From Roseivivax sp. THAF197b (lineage in GTDB: Bacteria > Pseudomonadota > Alphaproteobacteria > Rhodobacterales > Rhodobacteraceae), in NCBI RefSeq assembly GCF_009363255.1, contig NZ_CP045318.1:3089501-3153500 (forward strand): a stretch of 64,000 nucleotides of DNA, given 5' to 3'. A program made the position numbers and the translations under genes. The notes beneath the pieces were generated by a model. That model was not told the origin of the DNA, ran no database searches, and worked only from the letters and a program-made list of their open reading frames with translations. This document shows, one piece after another, positions 32,500 to 42,546 of the stretch (the stretch's first letter is position 1; every line of letters starts with the position of its first letter).

Positions 32500-32624
32500 T
32501 CGTCCCGTCCCCCGAAGGCGCATTCCCACCGATCGGGCCGTGCCACAGGCGGCGCGTGCAACTGGGGTCTTGGCGCTCTCGCAGGGCTTGGATAGACGGG
32601 TGATCCGACGTAGAGGAGGCCCCC

Positions 32625-34934
32625 TTGGACCAGACCGCCAGCCGCATTGCCCGCACCATCGCCACCGAGATTTCCGCCAGCGACAAGCAGGTCGCCGCGG
32701 CGGTGGCCCTTCTCGATGACGGGGCCACCGTGCCCTTCATCGCGCGTTACCGGAAGGAGGCCACGGGCGGGCTCGACGACACGCAGCTGCGGACGCTGAG
32801 CGACCGGCTGACCTACCTGCGCGACATGGAAAAGCGCCGCGCGGCGATCCTCGAATCGATCCGCGGACAGGGCAAGCTGACCGACGATCTGGCCCGGACG
32901 ATTGCCGGGGCGGAGACCAAGGCCACGCTCGAAGACATCTACCTGCCCTTCAAGCCCAAGCGCCGCACCAAGGCGATGATTGCCCGGGAAAACGGCCTTG
33001 AGCCGCTCCTCCGCGCGATCGAGGCCAACCGTCAGGCCGATCCGCACAGTTTGGCCGAGGCCTATACCGGCGAGGCGGTCGAGACGGCGGCCAAGGCGCT
33101 CGAGGGCGCGCGCGACATTCTCGCCGAGGAGCTGTCGGAGAACGCGACGCTGCTGGGCCGTCTGCGCGATTTCATGAAGGCCGAAGCGCGCGTCAGCGCC
33201 CGCGTCGTCCCCGGCAAGGAGGAGGCAGGCGTCAAGTTCTCGGATTATTTCGACCATACGGAAGCCTGGTCGACGATCCCCGCGCACCGGGCGCTGGCCA
33301 TCTTGCGCGCGGCCAAGGAAGAGATCGTCACCGTGGATATCGCGCCCGAGCCCGAAACCGGGGCGGAACGCGCCCAGGGCATCGTCTGCGCCGCGATCGG
33401 GATGCGGGACGACGGGCCGGGCACGGCCTGGCTGCGCGATGCCGCCGCCTGGACCTGGCGGGTGAAGCTGTCGCTGACCATGTATGTCGATCTGATGAGC
33501 GAGTTGCGCCGCCGCGCCCATGAGGAAGCCATAGCGGTCTTCGCCCGGAACCTGCGCGATCTGCTGCTGGCGGCGCCTGCGGGCAACAAGGCGACGCTCG
33601 GCCTCGATCCCGGTATCCGCACGGGCGTGAAGGCAGCCATCGTCGATGCCACGGGCAAGCTGGTGGAGACCGCGACGCTTTATCCGTTCCAGCCCCGGAT
33701 GGACCTGCGCGGCGCGCAATCCTGGATCGCCCAGGCCGTGAAGCGCCACGGCATCGCTCTCATCGCCATCGGCAACGGAACCGCCAGCCGCGAGACGGAG
33801 CGCATGGTCGCGGACACGCTGAAGATGATCGACGGGCCGAAACCCACCAAGGTCGTGGTCTCCGAGGCCGGGGCCAGCGTCTATTCCGCCTCGGAACTCG
33901 CGGCGCGGGAATTTCCCGACCTCGACGTGAGCCTGCGCGGCGCTGTCAGCATCGCGCGCCGCCTGCAGGACCCGCTGGCGGAGCTGGTCAAGGTGCCGCC
34001 CGAAAGCATCGGGGTCGGCCAGTACCAGCACGACGTCGATCAGCGGCGTCTGGCGCAGGCGCTCGAAGGGGTGGTGGAGGATGCCGTCAACGCCGTGGGC
34101 GTGGACCTCAACATGGCCTCAGCGCCGCTTCTGTCGCATATCGCGGGGCTCAGCGGCTCGGTCGCGGCCGCGATCGTCGCCCATCGCGACACGCATGGCG
34201 CATTCGCCACGCGCAAGGCGCTATTGAAAGTGCCGGGCCTCGGTCCGCGCGCGTTCGAGCAATGCGCGGGCTTCCTGCGTATCCCCGAGGGCAAGGAGCC
34301 GCTCGACGCCTCCTCCGTCCATCCCGAAGCCTATGATGTCGCGCGCCGCATCGTGGATGCCTGCGGGCGCGATATCCGCGCGATCATGGGCGCGCCCGAG
34401 GCGCTGCGCGGGCTCCGCGCGCAGGATTTCGTGGATGACCGCTTCGGCCTGCCCACGGTGGAGGACATCCTCGAAGAGCTGGGCAAACCCGGCCGCGATC
34501 CCCGGCCCGAGTTCAAGACAGCCGCCTTCGCCGACGGGGTCGAGGATATAAAGGACCTCAAGCCTGGCATGTCGTTGGAAGGCACCGTCACCAATGTCGC
34601 GGCCTTCGGCGCCTTCGTCGATATCGGCGTGCATCAGGACGGGCTCGTCCATGTCAGCCAGCTTGCGGATCGCTTCGTGAAAGATCCCCATGAGGTGGTG
34701 AAGGCGGGCGATGTCGTGCGGGTGCGGGTCACGGAGGTGGATATCCCGCGCAAACGGATCGGGCTGAGCATGCGCAAGGATGGCGGCAAGGGGGCCGGTC
34801 CCGGCCCGAAGCCCGCGGCCAAGGGCGCATCGAAGGGCGGCAAGGCGCGGTCCGGCAAAGTGCCGGTGCAGGGAAAGCCCGCATCACAGGGCGCGCTTGG
34901 CGATGCGCTGTCGGCGGTCCTGAAGCGGAAGTGA
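32625..34934 (+). CDS. tex: Tex family transcription-accessory protein
   Basis: 769 residues, TTG start five bases after GAGGAGG. The N-terminal helical part contains VPFIARYRKEATGGLDD. It is followed by the YqgF-like domain (GLDPGIRTGVKAAIVD), the helix-hairpin-helix region (LSGSVAAAIVAHRD...KVPGLGPRAFEQC) and a C-terminal S1 RNA-binding domain (LEGTVTNVAAFGAFVDIGVHQ). It ends in a basic Lys/Gly tail. Tex acts on RNA during transcription. It is transcribed separately from the smo operon, 125 bases upstream. Confidence 0.95.
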   Translation: MDQTASRIARTIATEISASDKQVAAAVALLDDGATVPFIARYRKEATGGLDDTQLRTLSDRLTYLRDMEKRRAAILESIRGQGKLTDDLARTIAGAETKATLEDIYLPFKPKRRTKAMIARENGLEPLLRAIEANRQADPHSLAEAYTGEAVETAAKALEGARDILAEELSENATLLGRLRDFMKAEARVSARVVPGKEEAGVKFSDYFDHTEAWSTIPAHRALAILRAAKEEIVTVDIAPEPETGAERAQGIVCAAIGMRDDGPGTAWLRDAAAWTWRVKLSLTMYVDLMSELRRRAHEEAIAVFARNLRDLLLAAPAGNKATLGLDPGIRTGVKAAIVDATGKLVETATLYPFQPRMDLRGAQSWIAQAVKRHGIALIAIGNGTASRETERMVADTLKMIDGPKPTKVVVSEAGASVYSASELAAREFPDLDVSLRGAVSIARRLQDPLAELVKVPPESIGVGQYQHDVDQRRLAQALEGVVEDAVNAVGVDLNMASAPLLSHIAGLSGSVAAAIVAHRDTHGAFATRKALLKVPGLGPRAFEQCAGFLRIPEGKEPLDASSVHPEAYDVARRIVDACGRDIRAIMGAPEALRGLRAQDFVDDRFGLPTVEDILEELGKPGRDPRPEFKTAAFADGVEDIKDLKPGMSLEGTVTNVAAFGAFVDIGVHQDGLVHVSQLADRFVKDPHEVVKAGDVVRVRVTEVDIPRKRIGLSMRKDGGKGAGPGPKPAAKGASKGGKARSGKVPVQGKPASQGALGDALSAVLKRK

Positions 34935-35059
34935 CCGTAGCGCGCCTGCGTCAATGAGCGGGCTAAGACGTCCCGAGCGCGGCGTGATGCGCGGCGGTCA
35001 TGGTTACGGGGTGCGCCCTGCCCGCCTGGGCAGGATCGCCTTCCCCGCCCCGCGGACAG

Positions 35060-36022
35060 TCAGCCCACGCCTTGCAGCATCGTCTCGACCAATCGCTGAA
35101 CCCGCAGCGCCTCGCGCGGGGTGGCCAGCCGGTGAGGACGACCCGCCATGCAAAGCTGCAGCTCATCGAGCTGGGCCTTGAGGCTGGTCGCGCGGGGATC
35201 CTCCGGGCGAGGCTTCGTCTCGGCGAACGCGCCACCATCGGACACCGCGTCGATGTAGAAATCGGTGATCCGCCGAGTGGTCCGCGTGCCCTTGATGGTC
35301 AGCTCCTGCCGGTCGGGCAGTGCTCCGCCCACGCTGGCCAACAGGGTCACCGGAAGGCCATCCGCCGCCTCAAGGCGCGCGGCCAAATGCGTTTCGCACA
35401 AGGTGGGTTCGGCGGGATATGCGGGCTTCGCCCAGACCACGGATAACGGACCCAGCACGCGCTCCGTGAAGAACAGGAAATGCGACACGACCTCGCGGGT
35501 CATGCCGCCCTCCTCGCGCAAGCGCAGCCAATCCGCCGCCTGCTGCCAGGCACGGGGCCAGGCGCCATAGGTCAGGACGATCTCCGCCCCGACCAGATCG
35601 CCCATATCGCCCGCCCGGGCGGCGGCGGTGACATCCGCCAGCGCCTCCCCGGACGCCTGAACGAAGTTGACCGCCGCCGGGACGCCGAAACCCTCGAGGC
35701 GCGTGACGAGATCCTCGCTTTCCCCGAGATCGACGCCAAGCGGCTTTTCCAGAAAGACCGCCTTCCCGGCCTCTGCCGCCGCCAGCGCATAGGCCTTTCG
35801 CGGAGCGGGCGGACAGCCGAGATAGACCAGCTCCGCCCCCTCCATCGCGGCCTCGGCGCTGCCCGACAGAACGGCCTCCGGGGCGAGGTCCTGCGCCGCC
35901 CGGCAGGCCGCAGGATCCGGATCCCACAGCGTGACCGGGCTGTAGCTTTCATGCCGGACCATATTCTCCAGCATGCGGCGGCCCATGATGCCCAACCCGA
36001 TGATTGCCGTCCTTGTCGTCAT
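35060..36022 (-). CDS. Gfo/Idh/MocA-family oxidoreductase
   Basis: 320 residues. TAIIGLGIMGRRMLENM is the NAD(P)-binding Rossmann start, and FLEKPLGVD carries the family Lys-Pro motif. The C-terminal half is the alpha/beta substrate domain. The ATG has GAGGAGCGAC in front; an upstream in-frame extension into the IclR gene lacks family sequence. It lies 94 bases downstream of the IclR-family gene on the same strand, so the two may form an operon. Substrate unknown; sugar or cyclitol derivatives are usual. Confidence 0.85.
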   Translation of the reverse strand: MTTRTAIIGLGIMGRRMLENMVRHESYSPVTLWDPDPAACRAAQDLAPEAVLSGSAEAAMEGAELVYLGCPPAPRKAYALAAAEAGKAVFLEKPLGVDLGESEDLVTRLEGFGVPAAVNFVQASGEALADVTAAARAGDMGDLVGAEIVLTYGAWPRAWQQAADWLRLREEGGMTREVVSHFLFFTERVLGPLSVVWAKPAYPAEPTLCETHLAARLEAADGLPVTLLASVGGALPDRQELTIKGTRTTRRITDFYIDAVSDGGAFAETKPRPEDPRATSLKAQLDELQLCMAGRPHRLATPREALRVQRLVETMLQGVG

Positions 36023-36116
36023 TTGTCGCTCCTCGATTGTTCTTGCCTCTGCCCGCCTTGGCGGGGCGCGATCCCGTCGGCCATCAGGTCCGGCGCCCTT
36101 GCGCACGCCCCCGCTG

Positions 36117-36941
36117 TCACAGGCTTTCGGTGATGGCTGTGGCGGCCTCGATGGCCAGTGGCGCGATCTGGGCCACGAAGGCCTCGCGCGACCATTCCGC
36201 GAGCGATCCCGCCACGTGGATCGCGCCGAGAGGTTGGCCCGGCTCGCGCGCGATGGCCACGCCGATCGCGATCTCGCCCTGGATGAATTCGTCAGTGACC
36301 ACCGCGAAGCCGTCATTTCGGGCAGCCTCGATCTCGGCCTTGATGGCGGCGGCGTCGGTCAGGGTCTGGCCGGTATAGGCGGTCAGGGGCGCGCGATCGA
36401 GGATCTCTGCCACGCGGTCATCGGGTAGCGCGGACAGGACCGCGCGTCCGCCTGCGGTGCAGAAGACCGGGACGCTGTGCCCGACCAGCGTGGCGAAGAA
36501 GGTCTCGCGCTTGCTTTGCATCCGGAGCGCATAGATCAGCCGCGCGTCGTCGAAGAGGCTCAGATCGACCCGTTCGCGCACCGTCTTGCGCAACTCCAGC
36601 AGCACCGGCGTCGCCTTCTGCACCACCGGATCGAGGCGAAGGACATCCAGCGTCCGGTCGAGCAGCCGGACGCCCGGAAGGTACCCCCGGTCGTTGGGGC
36701 CGCGCCGGAGATAGCCCAGCGTCATCAAGGTATGGGTGATCCGCTGCGCCGCCGAGCGATCCATGCCTGCGCGGCTCGCGATGTCACTGAGCGACAGCGG
36801 ACCGCTGGCATGGTTGAACGCCGCCAGAACATGCATCGCCCGGGCCGCGGCGCGCACGAAAAGCGGGTCGTTCTCCTCTGCCTCTTTATTGGGCGGGGCA
36901 ATCGGATCGGCTCTGAAAACTTCCCGCATCGCAGTCCTCAT
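36117..36941 (-). CDS. IclR-family transcriptional regulator
   Basis: 274 residues. The N-terminal winged helix is LSLSDIASRAGMDRSAAQRITHTLMTLGYL, and the effector domain carries CTAGGRAVLSALPDD and FAVVTDEFIQGEIAIGVAI. A second ATG at 36929 is a possible start. It diverges from the seven-gene transporter/peptidase operon across a 378-base gap with nested palindromes, so it probably regulates that operon. Confidence 0.9.
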   Translation of the reverse strand: MRTAMREVFRADPIAPPNKEAEENDPLFVRAAARAMHVLAAFNHASGPLSLSDIASRAGMDRSAAQRITHTLMTLGYLRRGPNDRGYLPGVRLLDRTLDVLRLDPVVQKATPVLLELRKTVRERVDLSLFDDARLIYALRMQSKRETFFATLVGHSVPVFCTAGGRAVLSALPDDRVAEILDRAPLTAYTGQTLTDAAAIKAEIEAARNDGFAVVTDEFIQGEIAIGVAIAREPGQPLGAIHVAGSLAEWSREAFVAQIAPLAIEAATAITESL

Positions 36942-36980
36942 TGTTGACGTTGCGTCCCGAATTGGTCGATGATCGCAGTA

Positions 36981-37007
36981 CGATATAAAAGTATCGCCTG
37001 CCGATAC
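36981..37007. promoter_or_regulatory. Nested palindromes, likely IclR-family operator
   Basis: CGATA-TAAAAG-TATCG overlaps GTATCG-CCTGC-CGATAC; the second is a perfect 17-base inverted repeat. They lie 40 bases before the IclR-family gene in the divergent gap. Confidence 0.5.
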
Positions 37008-37207
37008 ACAAGGAAAAGCAGGCCGGAAACCAAAAAAAGCCCCGCCGCAACTGGCAGAAATCGCTCAAGATTCAGGGGTGCACCAACAGCCGGGGGAATG
37101 CGGGGATCAGACCCGACTTTCGCCAAGCTGATTCGGCTCTCGGAGCAGTCCGGGATGCCGGGGATGGCCGCAGGTCGCGCGCGACAGGCGGCAAAGCCAT
37201 GTGACTT

Positions 37208-37249
37208 CCGGCGGCCTTCCGCCGGGGACAGTGCAGGCGCCCCGCCTGC
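37208..37249 (+). promoter_or_regulatory. Two tandem leader hairpins
   Basis: CCGGCGG-CCTT-CCGCCGG (37208-37225) and GCAGGCG-CCC-CGCCTGC (37233-37249) are perfect 7-bp stems with tiny loops. They lie 70 bases before the binding-protein start. They may protect the message or act in attenuation. Confidence 0.4.
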
Positions 37250-37319
37250 GCAATCGGGCAAGGTGACGGCCTTGTCGGAGATCAATGAACAGACGCGAAA
37301 GACAAACAGGGAAACGTCC

Positions 37320-38915
37320 ATGAAGACACTCAGATCGAATACCCATTGGCTCGCCGCTGGCCTCATGGCCGGCACCACGGCCTTGTCACCGGCCTTCGCG
37401 CAGGAAGACGAGGTCACCATCACGGCCGTGATGCATTCGGGCCTGCGCGTGCTGGACCCGGTCATCACCACCGCGCACATCACCCGCAACCACGGCTACA
37501 TGATCTATGACGTGCTGACGGCGGTGGACGCGGACTTCACCCCGCAGCCGCAGATGGCTGACTGGGAAATCTCCGAGGACGGGCTGGTCTATACCTTCAC
37601 GCTGCGCGACGGGCTGATGTTCCACGACGGCGCGCCGGTGACCGGGGCGGATGTCGTGGCGTCGCTGACCCGCTGGGGTGATCGCGATTCCGGCGGTCAG
37701 CTGATCTTCGACGTGACCGAAAGCCTCGAGGCGCCCGATGACAGCACCATCGTCTGGACCCTGTCGGAGCCGTTTCCGCCGCTGATGGACGTGATCTCGA
37801 AGCAATCGGCGGTGCCGCCCTTCATCATGCCCGCGCGCGTGGCCGAGACGCCGCCCTCGGAAACCATCACCGAATACGTGGGCTCCGGCCCCTTCGTCTT
37901 CAACGAGGGAGAATACGAGCCTGGCGTGTCGGTTACCTATGAGAAGTTCGACGACTACGTGCCCCGCGACGGCGAAGTGTCGTGGATGGCGGGCCCGAAG
38001 GAGGTCAAGGTCGACCGCGTCGTCTGGACCACCATGCCGGACAACCTGACCGCCATCAACGCGCTGGTCGCAGGCGAGATCGACTATATCGAGCAGCTCT
38101 CCATAGACCTGTTGCCGATCCTGGAATCGAGCCCCGATGTCGCCGTCGAGATGCGCGACCCGTTGGGTTACGTCACCATTGGCCGCCCGAACCACCTGCA
38201 TCCTCCGTTCGACAACAAGCTGATCCGTCAGGCGGCGATGGATGCGCTGAGCCAGGAGAACATGCTGGCGACGATGCAGGGCAACCCGGAATACTACAAT
38301 GTCTGCGGTGCCATCTTCGGTTGCGCGACCCCACTCGGTGACGAAACGGGCTCCGAGCCGGTGACGGGCGGCGCCGATATCGAAGCGGCACAGGCCAAGC
38401 TGGAAGAGGCAGGCTATGACGGCACGCCCATCGTGCTGATGGCGCCGACGGACGTGGTCAGCCTGATGAACCAGCCGGTCGTCGCGGCACAGGCCCTGCG
38501 CGAGGCGGGTTTCGAAGTCGACATGCAGTCGATGGACTGGCAATCCGTCGTTCAGCGTCGCGCCCAGCAGAACACCATCGAGGATGGCGGCTGGAACATG
38601 TTCTTCACCAACTGGATGGTGCCGGAAGTCTCCGATCCGCTGATCAACGTGATGGTCAATGGCCGCGGCGATGACGCCTGGTTCGGCTGGCCGGACGATC
38701 CGGAGATCGAGGAGATGCGCGCGGCCTTCGTGAAGGCCACCACGCCCGAGGAGCAGAAGGCCATCGCCGTCGATATCCAGGCGCATGTCATGGACAACGT
38801 GAACTACATCATGATGGGCGAATACCTGATCCCGCAGGCACGCCGCACCACGATCGAGAACATGATCCCGTCGCCGGTGCCGGTCTTCTGGAACATGGAA
38901 AAGACGTCGGAGTAA
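37320..38915 (+). CDS. Oligopeptide-type ABC transporter substrate-binding protein
   Basis: 531 residues. A Sec signal peptide precedes the cleavage after FAQA-like LSPAFA, then EDEVTITAV. GLMFHDGAPVTGADVVASL is the conserved family 5 (DppA/OppA) segment. It binds peptides or related amides in the periplasm. AGGGAAA lies before the ATG at 37320. The following permeases, ATPase and hydrolases are in the same orientation. Confidence 0.88.
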   Translation: MKTLRSNTHWLAAGLMAGTTALSPAFAQEDEVTITAVMHSGLRVLDPVITTAHITRNHGYMIYDVLTAVDADFTPQPQMADWEISEDGLVYTFTLRDGLMFHDGAPVTGADVVASLTRWGDRDSGGQLIFDVTESLEAPDDSTIVWTLSEPFPPLMDVISKQSAVPPFIMPARVAETPPSETITEYVGSGPFVFNEGEYEPGVSVTYEKFDDYVPRDGEVSWMAGPKEVKVDRVVWTTMPDNLTAINALVAGEIDYIEQLSIDLLPILESSPDVAVEMRDPLGYVTIGRPNHLHPPFDNKLIRQAAMDALSQENMLATMQGNPEYYNVCGAIFGCATPLGDETGSEPVTGGADIEAAQAKLEEAGYDGTPIVLMAPTDVVSLMNQPVVAAQALREAGFEVDMQSMDWQSVVQRRAQQNTIEDGGWNMFFTNWMVPEVSDPLINVMVNGRGDDAWFGWPDDPEIEEMRAAFVKATTPEEQKAIAVDIQAHVMDNVNYIMMGEYLIPQARRTTIENMIPSPVPVFWNMEKTSE

Positions 38916-38928
38916 TCTCTGCCTGACG

Positions 38929-38955
38929 AGGGGCGCGCGGGTATCGTGCGCCCCT
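38929..38955 (+). terminator. Hairpin between binding-protein and permease genes
   Basis: AGGGGCGC and GCGCCCCT form a perfect 8-bp stem with an 11-base loop, followed by TCCCT without a T run. It probably stabilises the binding-protein message or lowers read-through. Confidence 0.5.
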
Positions 38956-39030
38956 TCCCTATCTGCGGATCGCACCCATCGCCGATCTGTCTCACCGACA
39001 CGCAGCCCCGTCCCTACGGAGATCCCCTTT

Positions 39031-39972
39031 ATGCTCGGCTATATCCTCAAACGGCTGCTGGCGACGATCCCGGTCATGGCGATTGTCGCCGTCTTCGTCT
39101 TCCTGTTGCTGCGTCTGACGCCCGGCGATCCGGCGGCGATCCTCGCAGGCGATGCGGCGACCCCGGACCAGCTTGAGCGTATCCGCGACCGGCTCGGCCT
39201 GAACGATCCGCTTTATATCCAGTTCTTCACTTGGGCCGGACAGCTTCTGCAGGGCGATCTCGGCACCTCGCTCATTTCCAACACCGCGGTCTCGTCGATG
39301 ATCGGCAACCGGATCGGGCCCACGATCAACATCGCGCTGATGACCATCGCCATCTCGGTGGCTCTGGCCGTGCCGATGGGGGTCATCGCCGCCTGGCGGC
39401 ATCGCACCTGGGTGGACTTCATGGTGATGTCCTTCTCGGTGCTCGGGTTTTCCGTTCCGGTCTTCGTGATCGGCTACATCCTGATCCAGATCTTCGCGAT
39501 CGAGCTGCGCTGGGTGCCAGTGCAGGGCTATGTCGCGCCCGGTGAGGATTTCGGCGAGTTCTTCGTGCGCGCGATCATGCCGTCGCTAACCCTGGCCACG
39601 ATCTACATCGCGCTCATTGCCCGCATGACCCGCGCCTCGATGCTCGAAGTGCTGGGCGAGGATTACATCCGCACCGCCCGCGCCAAGGGCGTGCGCGAGA
39701 ACGTCGTGCTGTTCCGCCATGCCCTGCGCAATGCCGCCGTGCCGATCCTGACGATCATCGGCACCGGCTTCGCGCTGCTGATCTCGGGCGTGGTGGTCAC
39801 CGAGAGCGTGTTCAACATCCCCGGCATCGGGCGGCTGACGGTCGATGCAATCCTCGCGCGCGACTACCCGGTGATCCAGGCGATGATCCTGCTCACGGCG
39901 GGCATCTACGTGGTGGTGAACCTGCTCGTCGACATCTCCTATTCCTTCTTTGATCCGAGGATCCGGTACTGA
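39031..39972 (+). CDS. Peptide-type ABC transporter permease, DppB family
   Basis: 313 residues. MLGYILKRLLATIPVMAIVAVFVFLLLRL and PGDPAAILAGDAA are the classical DppB N-terminus, and the coupling loop is EYIRTARAKGVRE-like (DYIRTARAKGV). It has about six membrane segments. The next permease begins inside its stop codon (TGATG). Confidence 0.92.
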   Translation: MLGYILKRLLATIPVMAIVAVFVFLLLRLTPGDPAAILAGDAATPDQLERIRDRLGLNDPLYIQFFTWAGQLLQGDLGTSLISNTAVSSMIGNRIGPTINIALMTIAISVALAVPMGVIAAWRHRTWVDFMVMSFSVLGFSVPVFVIGYILIQIFAIELRWVPVQGYVAPGEDFGEFFVRAIMPSLTLATIYIALIARMTRASMLEVLGEDYIRTARAKGVRENVVLFRHALRNAAVPILTIIGTGFALLISGVVVTESVFNIPGIGRLTVDAILARDYPVIQAMILLTAGIYVVVNLLVDISYSFFDPRIRY

Positions 39973-40859
39973 TGACCGATACGACCCGATCCACCGGCAG
40001 CGCCTTTTCCGCGCTGACACGGTTCATTTCACTGCCCCGCGGCGCGCGCCTTGGCGGCGGGCCGATCATCGCGGCGCTGATCCTGTTCGTCATCGTCGTG
40101 GCCTCGCTCGCGGCACCGCTTTACGTGCCCTACGATCCGCTCGAGATGCAGGCCTTGTCGCGGCTGCAAGGCCCGTCCGAGGCGCATCCGCTGGGGACCG
40201 ATCCTTTCGGGCGCGACATCTTCAGCCGGGTGATGACGGGCGGACGCGTGTCGCTCTTGATCGGCGTGGGCGCTGCGGTGGTCAGCGTCGCACTCGGGCT
40301 GATCATCGGGCTTGTGGCGGGCTTTTTCCGCATGGCCGACGCGATCATCATGCGCATCATGGACAGCCTGATGGCGATCCCCGCGATCCTGCTGGCGATT
40401 GCGCTCGTGGCACTGAACGGGCCGAGCCTCGGATCCGTAATCATCGCGATCACCATCCCGGAAGTGCCGCGCGTGGTGCGGCTGGTGCGCTCCGTGGTGC
40501 TATCGGCGCGCGAGGAGCCTTACGTGGAGGCCGCCATCGCGCTCGGCTCACCGATGCCGAAGATCCTCTTTCAACACCTGATGCCCAACACCTTTGCGCC
40601 GCTCATCGTGCAGGGCACCTATATCTGCGCCTCCGCGATCCTGATCGAGGCGCTTCTGAGCTTCCTCGGCGCGGGCGTCTCCACCGAGATCCCGACCTGG
40701 GGCAATATCATGGCCGAGGGACGGCTCTACTTCCAGATCAAGCCCGGCCTGATCTTCTGGCCCGGCCTCCTGCTGTCGCTCTGCATCCTGTCGATCAACC
40801 TGCTGGGGGATGCGGCCCGCGACATTCTGGACCCCCGCATGAAGAAACGAGAGGGCTGA
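39972..40859 (+). CDS. Peptide-type ABC transporter permease, DppC family
   Basis: 295 residues. An N-terminal cytoplasmic tail precedes the first membrane segment (IIAALILFVIVVASLAAPLY). HPLGTDPFGRDIFSRVMTGGR and EEPYVEAAIALGSPMPKI are DppC family motifs. It shares one base with the previous gene and is followed one base later by the ATPase. Confidence 0.92.
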   Translation: MTDTTRSTGSAFSALTRFISLPRGARLGGGPIIAALILFVIVVASLAAPLYVPYDPLEMQALSRLQGPSEAHPLGTDPFGRDIFSRVMTGGRVSLLIGVGAAVVSVALGLIIGLVAGFFRMADAIIMRIMDSLMAIPAILLAIALVALNGPSLGSVIIAITIPEVPRVVRLVRSVVLSAREEPYVEAAIALGSPMPKILFQHLMPNTFAPLIVQGTYICASAILIEALLSFLGAGVSTEIPTWGNIMAEGRLYFQIKPGLIFWPGLLLSLCILSINLLGDAARDILDPRMKKREG

Positions 40860-40860
40860 G

Positions 40861-42546
40861 ATGCAGTTCAAGTCGAAGGATTTCACGGATGCGACGCGCG
40901 TCCTGAAGATCCGCAAACTGAAGGTCGGCCTTGCGGGTCGTCCCGATGCAGCGCCGGTTCTGAACGAGATCGACCTCGATATCCGCGCAGGCGAGACGCA
41001 TTGCCTCGTGGGCGAAAGCGGATCGGGCAAGTCGGTGACTTCGCTTGCGGTGATGGGACTTCTGCCCAAGGACGCGCTCGAGGTGCAGGGCGGGCTCATC
41101 GACCTCGAAGGGTTCGAGATCACCGCCGCCACGCCCGCGCAGATGCGCGAGCTGCGCGCGCAGCGCATCGCGATGATCTTCCAGGAGCCGATGACCGCGC
41201 TGAACCCGGTCCTGCGCGTGGGGGAGCAGATCGAGGAAGTGCTGGCCATGCACACGGACCTGTCGGGCGCGGAGGCCAAGGCCCGCGTTCTCGACATCAT
41301 GGACCAGGTGCATCTGCCGGATGTCGAACGCATCTACCATGCCTTCCCGCACCAATTGTCCGGCGGACAGCGCCAGCGCATCATGATCGCCATGGCGCTC
41401 GTGCTCGATCCCGATCTCCTGATCGCCGATGAGCCGACCACCGCGCTCGATGTGACGACGCAGTTGCAGATCCTCAAACTGATCGCCGAGATGCAGGAGC
41501 GTCACGGCACCGCGGTGCTGTTCATCACGCACGATATGGGCGTGGTGGCCGAGATCGCCGATACGGTCAGCGTCATGCAGAAGGGCCAGATCGTCGAACG
41601 TGCGCCGATCCGGCAATTGCTGACCGACCCGAAGGAGCCCTATACCCGCAAGCTGCTGACCGCCGTGCCGAGCCTCGCCCCGCGCATGCGCCGGGACAGC
41701 GACGCGGCAAAGCCGGTGCTCGACGTCGTAAATCTGAACATGACCTATGGCGGCTCGGGCATCTTCCGCAAAACCAAGGAAGTGCACGCGGTGCAGGACG
41801 CGCGCTTCTCCATCGCGCCGGGCCGCACGCTAGGCATCGTCGGCGAAAGCGGCTCGGGCAAATCCACGGTGGCGCGCTGCATCATGCGGCTTATCGATCC
41901 CACCAGCGGGCAGATCACCGTCTCGGGCAAGGAGATCTCGACGTTGGGACGGCGCGCATTGCAGCCACACAGGAAGTCGCTGCAGATCGTGTTCCAGGAT
42001 CCCTACCGGTCGCTCAATCCGCGCTGGACCGTGGCGCGCAGCCTCTGCGAGGGGCCCATAAATTTCGGCACACCAAAGGCGGAAGCAATGAAGACCGCCG
42101 CCGAGCTGATGGAGCTGGTGGAGCTGCCGCGCGACGCGCTCGACCGCTATCCGCACCAATTCTCGGGCGGGCAGCGGCAGCGCATCGCCATCGCCCGCGC
42201 GGTTGCCATGAAGCCCGATCTTCTGGTCGCGGACGAAGCCGTGTCGGCGCTCGATGTGAGCGTGCAGGCGCAGGTGCTGGACCTTCTCGCGGATGTGCAG
42301 AAGCAGTTCGGGATCGCGCTTTTGTTCATCACCCACGACCTGCGGGTCGCCGCACAGATCTGCGACGAGGTGCTGGTCATGCAGAAGGGCCGCGTGGTCG
42401 AGGACGGCCCCGCCGATGAAGTCCTGCTGCACCCCAAACACGACTACACCCGCTCCCTGATCGAGGCCGCGCCCGGCCGGTCCTGGGACTTCGCCAATTT
42501 CCGCGCGCTCGATGGCGCGCCGCTGACGCAAGGAGCCACGCCATGA
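40861..42546 (+). CDS. Fused double ATPase for peptide-type ABC transporter (DppD-DppF)
   Basis: 561 residues with two complete ATPase halves. The first has [11 protein letters not shown] and [15 protein letters not shown]. The second begins near residue 290 and has [11 protein letters not shown] and [15 protein letters not shown]. Each half carries DEPTTALD or DEAVSALD and a switch His. Such fusions replace the separate DppD and DppF. It drives the transporter encoded upstream, and its stop overlaps the next start (ATGA). Confidence 0.94.
   Translation: MQFKSKDFTDATRVLKIRKLKVGLAGRPDAAPVLNEIDLDIRAGETHCLVGESGSGKSVTSLAVMGLLPKDALEVQGGLIDLEGFEITAATPAQMRELRAQRIAMIFQEPMTALNPVLRVGEQIEEVLAMHTDLSGAEAKARVLDIMDQVHLPDVERIYHAFPHQLSGGQRQRIMIAMALVLDPDLLIADEPTTALDVTTQLQILKLIAEMQERHGTAVLFITHDMGVVAEIADTVSVMQKGQIVERAPIRQLLTDPKEPYTRKLLTAVPSLAPRMRRDSDAAKPVLDVVNLNMTYGGSGIFRKTKEVHAVQDARFSIAPGRTLGIVGESGSGKSTVARCIMRLIDPTSGQITVSGKEISTLGRRALQPHRKSLQIVFQDPYRSLNPRWTVARSLCEGPINFGTPKAEAMKTAAELMELVELPRDALDRYPHQFSGGQRQRIAIARAVAMKPDLLVADEAVSALDVSVQAQVLDLLADVQKQFGIALLFITHDLRVAAQICDEVLVMQKGRVVEDGPADEVLLHPKHDYTRSLIEAAPGRSWDFANFRALDGAPLTQGATP

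Larger units (their letters stand above)
36942..37319. other. Divergent control region and leader of the transporter operon
   Basis: No gene is credible here. It contains the palindromes at 36981-37007 and two leader hairpins at 37208-37249. An open frame runs through to the binding protein but has no ribosome site until the start at 37320. Confidence 0.55.

Noticed and set aside
36969..37319. Upstream in-frame extension of the oligopeptide-binding protein
   Set aside because: No ribosome site; it would bury the signal peptide 117 residues inside the protein. The start at 37320 is correct by signal-peptide position.
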